Of a stretch of 64,000 bases of DNA, positions 1-9,900 are shown piece after piece; positions within the stretch are counted from its first letter, which is position 1; each line of letters begins with the position of its first letter. Location of the stretch: positions 7,126,030 through 7,190,029 of the forward strand of contig CAIIXF020000009.1 in assembly GCA_903813345.2 (NCBI GenBank), given 5' to 3'. This stretch comes from Owenia fusiformis. Its lineage: Eukaryota > Annelida > Polychaeta > Sabellida > Oweniidae. The position numbers and the translations under genes are program-made. The notes beneath the pieces were generated by a model. That model saw only the letters and a list, made by a program, of their open reading frames with translations, searched no databases and was not told where the DNA came from.

Positions 1-400
1 TGTTTTACAATGATCACAATGTTTCAGATGTTCCTAAATGAGTATGAAGAGCTCCCATTGGATGCCCTCACCTACCCAACATATTACATCATATAATCAT
101 ATTACATGTATGTTTCAGATGTTCCTTAATGAGTATGAAGAGCTCCCATTAGATGCCCTCACCTACCCAACATATTACATCATATTATTATATTACTTGT
201 ATGTTTCAGATGTTCCTAAATGAATATGAAGAGCTCCCATTGGATGCCCTCACCTACCCAACATATTACATCATATTATCATATTACATGTATGTTTCAG
301 ATGTTCCTAAATGAGTATGAAGAGCTCCCCTTGGATGCCCTCACCTATCTAACTGGGGAATGTAACTATGGTGGAAGAGTCACTGATGATAAAGACAGGA
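1..400 (+). repeat. 91-bp tandem duplication of splice acceptor plus exon start
   Basis: The junction TTTCAG/ATGTTCCT recurs with exon start at 28, 119, 210 and 301, an exact 91-nt spacing. Each copy carries the acceptor and about 50 nt of dynein exon. Only the copy at 301 continues into the complete exon (CTATCTAACTGGGG). The first three diverge at CTACCCAACATATTAC back into intron. Using an upstream acceptor runs into a stop, for example after the copy at 28. Confidence 0.9.
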
Positions 401-3400
401 GACTCCTTCTCTCTCTTCTATCCATAAGCTACACTAGAGACCTGGTAGATGATGAGAACTACAAGTAAGTAACATTGATTGATTTAGTCTTATGATGTAC
501 AAATAATTTGACAAAGTAAATTCTGATTAATGAGAAGAAAGACATGGAATAGTCTTCTGATGTGTGAGTTTAGATCATTCAATGACTGACTTTTGTTTTT
601 GTGTAGCCCTCTCTGTAGGAGTGTAATTTTTCAGTAGATGCTCATGTACATCAGTAAATATTTTTTAGTTGATTTGAATTGTTTTTTTTTAATCAATAAT
701 TGCATTGTTATTTTTAGATTTAAATCAATATGTTGATTTTATCAATATCATTGCTTACTTTCAGATTCTCCCCCAGTGGTATATACAAGGCCCCACCAGA
801 AGGCCCCTACCAGAGCTACATAGACTACATCCGGACCATGCCTCTCAACCCCGACCCCGAGGTCTTTGGTCTCCATAGCAACGCTGACATCACAAAAGAC
901 AACCAAGAAACCCAGCAATTATTTGACAGTGTCTTACTCACACTTCCCCGTCAATCAGGCGGAGGTGGAAAATCATCTGGCGATATTATTGGAGCTTTAG
1001 CGGCGGACATTTTGAGTAAACTTCCGCCCAATTTCAACCTGGAGTTCGTAATAAAAAAATACCCAGTAGTGTATGAGGAGTCGATGAACACCGTTCTGAG
1101 GCAAGAACTCATCAGATATAACCGGTTACTCTCAATTGTGCGCGCCACATTGGTGAATCTACAGAAAGCCATTAAGGGGTTGGTCGTGATGTCTTCAGAA
1201 TTGGAGGAAGTGTTTGACAGTATGCTGGTCGGGAGAGTGCCTGCTTCATGGGCCTCTAAGTCGTATCCCTCTCTGAAACCTCTCGGTGGATACATCGCAG
1301 ACTTCATCCTTAGGTATGACTAAGAAGTATTTCAAATACATTACATTATGCCCTGGTCACATTTGCACCGATTTTCACTACGGCGCCCGGCTGATTGAGT
1401 ATTTTGTTCAAAATTGAATGCAATATTGAACAAAACACTCAATTGGGCGAGTGCCGGCCGATAGATTGGAGCAAATGTGACCAAGGCATTATCGTAGATA
1501 TAACCTACATATGCTACAATATACCAATTTGTCAACCAGCTTTCATAATTTATTTTTAATTACTGTTTATCATGAAATTGAATGCAGCAATAGGTTATAG
1601 CTAAATATAATCCTCAATTTTAATGTTGATACAGTTCTGAAATCAATGTGTGATAATAAATATTATAAATATTTCATTAATATGAATAAAATTGTATTTA
1701 AAGCTAGATGCAGACAATAGATAAGTGCTCATTAATTTTAAGACATTTTTTGTTTTAGATTAAAATTCTTTAGCAAATGGATTGATGACGGGGCACCCCA
1801 GACATTCTGGGTGTCTGGTTTCTACTTCACACAGTCATTCTTCACTGGTAAGATTAACATTGGAAACCAACTTCACCTTGCTTTTGTGTGATGTATACCT
1901 TCTTGGCTATATGATTCTTTTCTTTCCTTGTAGCTTTTTCCTAGTGTGCTTGCACCCTTTACACCATATGTAGGATTACCATTGGAAAGCAAATTCACCT
2001 AGCTTTTGTGTGATGTATACCTTCTTGGGTATATGTTGCTTTCCTTTCCTTGTAGCTTTTCCCTAGTGTGCTTGCACTCTTTACACCATATGTAGGATTA
2101 CCATTGGAAAGCAAATTCACCTAGCTTTTGTGTGATGTATACCTTCTTGGGTATATGTTGCTTTCCTTTCCTTGTAGCTTTTCCCTAGTGTGCTTGCACT
2201 CTTTACACCATATGTAGGATTACCATTGGAAAGCAAATTCACCTAGCTTTTGTGTGATGTATACCTTCTTGGGTATATGTTGCTTTCCTTTCCTTGTAGC
2301 TTTTCCCTAGTGTGCTTGCACTCTTTACACCATATGTAGGATTACCATTGGAAAGCAAATTCACCTAGCTTTTGTGTGATGTATACCTTCTTGGGTATAT
2401 GTTGCTTTCCTTTCCTTGTAGCTTTTCCCTAGTGTGCTTGCACTCTTTACACCATATGTAGGATTACCATTGGAAAGCAACCTCTACCTACCTTTGGTAC
2501 ACTTTTTGGTTTTATGATTCTTTTCAGCTTTCTTTTAGCTTCCTTCCTTATGTGGCTGCACCCTCAGGTTTCACCTTGTCTATCACTGCAGTATATTTCC
2601 TTGCTATACTTCCATAAAAACCTTAAACCTTGCATCCCTGTATTTCACCTTTAACATTGCATCCTTGTATTTCGCCTTATACCTTGCATCCTTGTATTTC
2701 ACCTTAGTTAAACCTTGCATCCTTGTATTTCACCTTAGACATCGCATCCTTGTATTTCACCTTAAACCTTGCATCCTTTTATTTCAGTTAACCATCCTTA
2801 CTTAAGCAAAGTAAGCTTAACTCTTCTGTAAACCTTATTCTTAGCACATATGATTATTCCTTATTTCTTGTGTTAGACTAGAATTCTTCCAAGATTGGAT
2901 TGATCATAGCCATCCAAATCAGTTCTGGGTCTCTGGTCTCTACTTTACTCAGTCTTTCTTCACTGGTGAGTATCACGCTGTTGAGTGACATTTGCATTTG
3001 AGTCTCACTTGTATTTGAGTTATACTTACAGTTTGAGTGAGTCAATCAAAAACCCATGTCATTTATCATTTTTCTTTTTACATTTTTAAATTAGCCTATT
3101 CATGAAATGATTGTTTAAATGTGTATTTATTTGAAAATATTTATTTGTTGATATCAGAAAATGTTTATAATGTCAGAAAAACTCAATTTAGAGTTGTAAA
3201 GTATGAGTTCAATGAAAAATTATTTTCAGCTTCATCAATTGATTAAAATATTGTGTTATTAAAAGCAAGATTTTTATCAATATGTATGGAGTGGTTGAAT
3301 TAATGAACAAAATTTCACTGATAAGATGTTTTTCATTATATAAGGGATGCTGCCCAAATATTGACGTTCTCGAAGAATTATTTTTTTCTTAACCCCTGTT

Positions 3401-5075
3401 TAACCCCACCCTAATACAATGAAAGAAATTTTTTTAATTTGCCTTAAAATTAACATTTTCTATAAAACAAATTTTTCATTTACCCCCTCCTCTAATAAAA
3501 TTGGCTTAGTACCACTACTTTTAAAACTGTTGACAATTGGGCAATATCCCCCATATCAATGTTGTTTGTCAACTTATAATCATTGATTAAGACAATAAAT
3601 GCATTCATTGTAGGTGTATCTCAGAACTTTGCTAGGAAGTACATGATTCCCATTGACAAGCTAAGTTTCCAGTTTGAGCTGATGGACCAAGAGAAAGAAA
3701 TGGGAGAAAAGCCTGAAGATGGGGCCTATGTATATGTAAGCTACTTTAATGTTCTTGCTGTCAATTTTGAAATTTCTATTTAAAGTGTATTTTTCAAGCA
3801 AGGTTTATCTCCAGATCAAGTGTTTTAACGGATGTTTTCAGATGTTATTGTATTGTATTGTTTTGTGTTGTATTGCGTTGTATTGTATTGTTTGTATTGC
3901 ATTGTATTGTATTGTATTGCATTGTATTGTATTGTATTACATTTTAAATTGAAACATGTAACTTGAAGTATATTTTTCAAAACATTCATTTTGATGGATG
4001 GATATATCATTTTGTGTATTATTCTATCAGATTTTTAAGCTTTCTGAAGGCCCATTCACGTTTATCTCCTTCAGTACATATAGTACTTACCAATTGGAAT
4101 TGCGAATATATTTGCTTTGAAATATGTCAAAATGGAAAATGCTATAAAATATATTTTACTGATTCTGATTAAAGGTTTATATTCTTTACTTCCAGGGACT
4201 GTTTATAGAGGGCGCTAGGTGGGACAGAGAAGCTAGGAAATTAACTGAGTCAAAACCAAAGATTCTGTTCGACACACTGCCATGTGTATCCTTTTCTAAA
4301 AAATGCTACATTTATATTTTTATTACACTTTGAAGAAGTGCTTTATTGCCATTATTTTGTGCTACTGGGTGTGCCTGTGCCGGTATGTCTGGGCCATATA
4401 AGTCTTGACATCAGTGCCAAGATTTAATTAGGTTTTGGACATGCTGGATAAAATATATTTTGCTCTTAAATTCAAAGTGGATATTTATCACTCTGTGTCT
4501 TGTTATTTCATCAATCGTGTTTGAAGACTATATTCACAGAATTTTGATATTTTGTTTTTAGCTAATACAGAATGGCTCTAAACATGATCAGACAGAGTTC
4601 TTTGAAAACCATATGGCCATTAGGCTTTTGGGTCACTCTGTAGGTGTACAGTGTGTGAATAGAAGTGCCAGAAGACACTAGAGACAAATCATGCCCATTT
4701 TCTAAACATCATTCTTAGTTTATTTTATGAAAATGCATTGATTTTAGAATAGTTCTTTGGCAATTTAATAACTCAAGTAACTCTTGTAAAATACATTTCA
4801 TCTTTTATTCTTTTGTTGGCCTAAACAAGAATGTTTGATAGCATATATTCCTTGACTGTTGTTCACAGATTTGGCTGCGTCCAGGAGAATCAAGTAAATT
4901 TGTGAAAACACCATCATATAGATGTCCCGTATACAAGACAAGTGCTAGGAGAGGTACACTATCAACCACAGGACACTCAACAAACTTTGTATTGTGGATA
5001 GAGATTCCCTCTGATCTCCCCCAGAAATACTGGATCAACAGGGGCGTGGCTTCTCTGTGTGCGCTGGATGACTAG
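301..5075 (+). CDS. Axonemal dynein heavy chain, C-terminal part (5' end lies left of window)
   Basis: Motor subunit of a ciliary/flagellar dynein; this is the C-terminal part after the AAA ring. Exons: 301-464, 765-1313, then either 1759-1847 or 2877-2965, then 3614-3735, 4196-4285 and 4869-5075 (stop TAG 5073-5075). All have AG/GT borders and compatible phases (2, 2, 1, 0, 0). Diagnostic stretches are [73 protein letters not shown] and a terminal ALDD. The STTGHSTN ending resembles the single-headed inner-arm group (DNAH3/7/12 type); I cannot decide which member. The gene is complete at its 3' end and missing its 5' end. The first exon here is preceded by three decayed copies of itself. Confidence 0.93.
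1346..1496. mobile_element. Hairpin MITE in dynein intron
   Basis: The left arm ATTATGCCCTGGTCACATTT (from 1345) is mirrored by AAATGTGACCAAGGCATTAT ending near 1494. Inner arm portions (GGCTGATTGAGT / ACTCAATTGGGC) also pair around a short centre at about 1420. It has no coding capacity. The size and near-complete palindrome fit a miniature inverted-repeat element. Confidence 0.75.
1759..1847 (+). other. Dynein alternative exon, version 1
   Basis: An 89-nt exon after TTTTAG, with donor G/GTAAGA. It encodes [14 protein letters not shown] then [16 protein letters not shown]. Version 2 at 2877-2965 has identical length, phases and C-terminal half, so the two are alternatives for the same segment of the motor. 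Confidence 0.85.
1848..2495 (+). repeat. 122-bp tandem repeat between the alternative dynein exons
   Basis: The unit beginning ATTACCATTGGAAAGCAAAT recurs at 1975, 2097, 2219 and 2341, with a partial copy at 2463 and a diverged first copy from about 1850. The interior copies are nearly identical. Every unit contains TTTCCTTTCCTTGTAG, a pyrimidine tract followed by AG that looks like a splice acceptor. Confidence 0.9.
2600..2790 (+). repeat. Minisatellite, unit about 27-31 bp
   Basis: Six or so copies of CCTTGCATCCTTGTATTTCA with short variable linkers, lying between the 122-bp array and the second alternative dynein exon. Confidence 0.8.
2877..2965 (+). other. Dynein alternative exon, version 2
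   Basis: An 89-nt exon after GTGTTAG, with donor G/GTGAGT. It encodes [14 protein letters not shown] then [16 protein letters not shown], a clear duplicate of the exon at 1759-1847 with a different first half. Since 89 is not a multiple of three, including both exons would shift the frame. They must be used one at a time. Confidence 0.85.
3843..3945 (+). repeat. TTGTA pentanucleotide microsatellite
   Basis: A run of TTGTA units with scattered TTGCA/TTGCG variants in the dynein intron after the exon ending at 3735. Open frames here on both strands are repeat artefacts. Confidence 0.9.
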
Positions 5076-6948
5076 ATAGGGGAGGGGGGTTGAAAGACGA
5101 GGGTTAAGCATACTATTTTTATGTCTGATTTTGACATTTGAAATATAAGGACTTTTACTGAAAACATGCAAGGTTCTAAAGGCTGTGGATTGCATACATG
5201 TATATCCGTCCAATTCAGACTATTCTGATATAGAGGTTTAGGTTTGTGCATAATTTTTAGCTTACTTACATTATTGGCAGTTGATTCTATTCAGGGAGTT
5301 TTGAAGGAATGTTTTTTAAAAAATATCCGTCCAATGGAAAGTGAGAGAACTTAAAATGACTATGGCTATGAGGATTTATTTTCATTTTCATATCAAATTC
5401 ATTCAAACATTTACAAACATGAAACCTGTAAAGTGGAACACCCCTAGTAGTGTAACACCTCTGTTAAATGAACAATTTTCAGAGTCCCAAGACCAACTCA
5501 CTTAATTTTAAATGAAGAACACCTCCTTATTGGAACACTTTTTTATTAGAGGTACCAAAGGTGTTCCACTTAGACAGGTTTTACTGTATCTGTCCATAAT
5601 TCTTAACGGAATACACTCAGATTCACACGCATTCTCTCGAAAATTTTCTTATATTATTTCGACTTACATGATATGTCCAAGTATAACAATAAATGAAATA
5701 TTCTGGTTAGTCAAAGAATTCGCACTAGTGCATTTCTTTAAATATTGAAGTTGTACATTTAGCCTTATAAATGTAAATATTTTGTTGTATATAGATATAA
5801 AACTCTGATAAAGAAGCACCGTTTAAACTGTGATAAAAGTCAATGTTTTAAATATTATAGTATATTTTTGTAATTTACAAAAAATAAAGTCAACAGAGAC
5901 TTAGTAACCAAAGTCCGTCCAATGAGTATTTACATTTACAAATGTTTTGTTAATACCAAAATGCAAATAAAATGTTAGTTGTCACTCTTTTTTGTAGATT
6001 TTATTTATTTTGATTTTAAAAACAAATGATGAAAATGTTGATATATAGAAAGTGTATATAGCCTATCAATAAAGAATACATATAAAGAACAATCACTTGG
6101 TTTTGTATTGGTCTTGTACAATATTTGCGTGCAACTTTGATTTTTACAATAATGTACCTCTTTTTATGTCACCACCAAGATGTGGTGACATATTGTTATG
6201 GCCTTTTTTGTGATGTTTGTTGTCGATCGGTGGTTGGTGTCTGTAACAAATGGTGGTGACATTTTGCACGTTAATGCATTGTTCTATAAATGTGGTTACC
6301 AACATTTCTCCACCCACCCCTTCATTAATCAGAAATTCGAACTTTTATGTCTCATAAAATCGTATCCGTGAGAGTGAATCGAATTTAACGAACAGACGAA
6401 TGAAACATATGCCCACATACGAAAACTAAACTCACGTGACAAACTATACATACCATGATAGATCCGACTCTGCCTTTTATTCATTTAATCAAATCGCAAA
6501 ATATTCTTATTTAGCAAGTTAATCGTTTCACTCCTAGGTATATCAAAATGCCTCTGATCTATTTTAAATTACCCTTTGCATTCGTTTGACTTCACTTCTT
6601 AAAAGAGAGCTTCGTCTTCACTGAGTGTAGTTTAACTAGACTCTGAGCGCAGGGTAATTTTAAATACGGTCTGGGATCCAATTTGACCAGATACTAATGA
6701 TGAACTACTATTATGTATTTTGTGCAATTTTTGAGTACAGTTCGTAATCCATTTGCCACAAGTTTTTTCCTTCCAAGTGTTCAGTATTTATGTTAACTGT
6801 ATCACTGTTTTCTGCAACAGTATCAGGAATTTCAATGCCATCATTTTCTAACAAGAACGAAATAAAGGTGTCCTCTTGATTATTGTGACAAATGATGCCA
6901 CGGGCCTTAAAGTTTGACGTCTTTATCATTGAAAGCATTTGGTTGATG
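5076..6948. other. 3' UTR and intergenic DNA between dynein and gene C
   Basis: No coding sequence seen. AATAAA-type polyadenylation signals for the dynein transcript occur near 5688, 5883 and 6069. From about 6166 there is a copy of a dispersed repeat (see the entry there). The stretch just before 6948 on the minus strand is open in another frame (see the 6711-6951 entry). Confidence 0.6.
6166..6330. repeat. Dispersed repeat with TGTCACCACC ends
   Basis: It contains ATGTCACCACC then TGTGGTGACATATTGTTATG, followed by GGTTGGTGTCTGTAACAAATGGTGGTGACATTTTGCA. Related copies lie at about 12235-12450, 12670-12760 and 58480-58575 (inverted), always in non-coding DNA. No complete ends or target duplications could be fixed. 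Confidence 0.6.
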
Positions 6949-6951
6949 TCA
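6711..6951 (-). pseudogene. Possible frame-shifted C-terminal tail of gene C
   Basis: Immediately past the stop of gene C (TGA at 6951-6949), a different minus-strand frame stays open for about 80 codons to a TAA at about 6711. It reads like coding sequence: FKARGIICHNNQEDTF, ISFLLENDGIEIPD, NLWQMDYELYSKIAQNT. It could be the former C-terminus, disconnected by a small indel in or after the repeat array. Alternatively it is 3' UTR that is open by chance. Genes A and B end differently and do not decide it. Confidence 0.3.
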
Positions 6952-9900
6952 TATGGCAAATTCCTCATTGACATCATCATCATCAACATCATTTATAGCA
7001 TTTGCATCAAAGGTTACGTCATCATCATTTACAACATTGGCCTTAAAGATTGCATCATCAGCGTTGAAATATAATTTGGCTTCTTCCTCATTGGATTTAG
7101 ATATTCTGATTTTATCAATGACATCATTCATTTTCAATGTAAAGTCCCCATCACTCATTGGATTTGCATTTAAGGCAATGTCGTCATTACTGATTGTATT
7201 TGCATTAAAGGGGGTATCCTCATCATTGATTGCATTTGCATTAAAGGTTACATCATCATCATTGATAGCATTTGCATTAAAGGTGGCATCCTCATCACTG
7301 GCTGCATTTGCATTAAAGGCGACATCGTCATCACTGATTGCATTTGCATTAAAGGGGGAATCCTCATCATTGATTGCATTTGCATTAAAGGTGGCATCCT
7401 CATCACTGGCTGCATTTGCATTAAAGGTGGCATCCTCATCACTGGCTGCATTTGCATTAAAGGCGACGTCGTCATCACTGATTGCATTTGCATTAAAGGC
7501 GACATCCTCATCACTGATTGCATTTGCATTAAAGGTGGCATCCTCATCACTGGCTGCATTTGCATTAAAGGCGACGTCGTCATCACTGATTGTATTTGCA
7601 TTAAAGGTGGCATCCTCATCACTGGCTGCATTTGCGTTAAAGGCGACGTCGTCATCACTGATTGTATTTGCATTAAAGGGGGAATCTTCATCATTGATTG
7701 CATTTGCATTAAAGGTGACATCCTCATCACTGATTGCATTTGCATTAAAGGTGGCATCCTCATCACTGGCTGCATTTGCGTTAAAGGCGACGTCGTCATC
7801 ATTGATTGTATTTGCATTAAAGGGGGAATCCTCATCATTGATTGCATTTGCATTAAAGGGGGAATCCTCATCACTGGCTGCATTTGCATTAAAGGCGACG
7901 TCGTCATCACTGATTGTATTTGCATTAAAGGCGACGTCGTCATCACTGATTGTATTTGCATTAGAGGGGGTATCCTCATCATTGATTGCATTTACATTAA
8001 AGGTTACGTCATCATCATTGATAGCATTTGTATTAAAGGCGACGTTCTCATCAATGGTTGCATTTGCATTGAAGGGGGAATCTTCATCACTGATTGCATT
8101 TGCATTAAAGGTGGCATCCTCATCACTGGCTGCATTTGCGTTAAAGGCGACGTCGTCATCATTGATTGTATTTGCATTAAAGGGGGAATCCTCATCATTG
8201 ATTGCATTTGCATTAAAGGGGGAATCCTCATCACTGGCTGCATTTGCATTAAAGGCGACGTCGTCATCACTGATTGTATTTGCATTAAAGGGGGAATCCT
8301 CATCATTGATTGCATTTGCATTAAAGGGGGAATCCTCATCACTGGCTGCATTTGCATTAAAGGCGACGTCGTCATCACTGATTGTATTAGCATTAAAGGC
8401 GACGTCGTCATCACTGATTGTATTTGCATTAGAGGGGGTATCCTCGTCATTGATTGCATTTACATTAAAGGTTACGTCATCATCATTGATAGCATTTGTA
8501 TTAAAGGCGACGTTCTCATCAATGGTTGCATTTGCATTAAAGGCGGCATCCTCGTCATTGATTGCATTTGCATTAAAGGGGGAATCCTCACCATTGATTG
8601 CATTTGCATTAAAGGCAGCATCCTCATCATTGATTGTATTTGCATTTAAGGTTACGTCATCATCATTGAATACATTTGCATTAAAGACGACGTCCTCATC
8701 ACTGATTGCATTTGCGTTAAAGGCGGCGTCCTCATGACTGACGGCATTTGCGTTAAAGGTGAGGTCGTCATCATTGATTACATTTGCATTAAAAGCCACG
8801 TCCTCATTACTGAATGCATTTGCATTAAAGGCGACATCATCATCGATTGCATTTGCATTAAAGGCGGCGTCCTCATCACTGACTGCATTTGCATCAAAGG
8901 CGACATCATCATTGATTGCATTTGCATTAAAGGCGACGTCGTCATCATCGATTGCATTTGCATTAAAGGCGGCGTTCTCATCCCTGACTGCATTTGCATT
9001 AAAGGCGACATCATCATTGATTACAGTTGCATTAAAGGCGGCATCCTCATCATTGTTATTCGCGACGTCTTCCCGATGGGAAGCATCGACATCAGAGGCA
9101 ACATATTTGACAAAGTTAGCATTAAATGGCTCTTCATAACTTTTTCTCTTAGTCATCAGAGAGTTGATCTTATTATTGCGTTTTTGGATTCTCTTCTGTT
9201 TGAGCTTGCGAGACACGAAACGCATTATTCTGTCTGTAAGTGCGTCCACGTCATCACTTTTGGTAGCTTCAGCATTGTCTTCGTCATTATAAGCAAGTGC
9301 ATTGAATGAGGTTTCGACTTCATCATCATTTGTAACTTCAACAGACTCAAATGTGTCATTATCATTTGTAATCTCCGCCACTGCATCAGGTTTTCCACTA
9401 TCTTTGGCGATTCGGAATTTCTCCAATAAACCATTGAACTTGGTAGTGAATGTTTTATCAACCTTCAGACAGTGGTTACTATCCTCATGAACTGGGACCC
9501 GATTACCGAACCATTCTATAATCCCCCTGTTACCAACAACGTTGGGATTAAACTTCATCGTGTTACTAATAGAACCTGTAAAAAACCGAAGAACTACGAA
9601 ATGATGGATTAGATGCCCGGACACAAAACACCAAGATTCACTATTTGATATATTATCATGGGTATAGGTGAATTATCACGTCTTGCTATATGCACAATTA
9701 ATTTGATATTAGGACAAGTGAATCATGAAAGCATGGGTCCTTAGCTTTCATTTGGTATCAAACACATGGCGTTGTGGAGAGTGTACAATAAACTTTTGAT
9801 TTTGGGGCCTTTTGTCCAAGTTCCCTCTAGCCTAAATCTGTTCATAAGAAAGTTTTCAAAGTTTTTGAAACAATGAATTGCTTTAAAAACAAATCTTAAT

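Noticed and set aside
7248-8459. Met/Gln-rich minus-strand frames (MQSMM..., MQMQS...)
   Set aside because: Shifted frames of the same 36-bp repeat, with no conserved flanks.
6953-8737. 594-codon plus-strand open frame across the gene C repeat array
   Set aside because: It is a by-product of the 36-bp period, which keeps every stop-free frame open. The minus-strand frame is contiguous with conserved paralogous sequence and a splice acceptor, whereas the plus-strand frame has neither.
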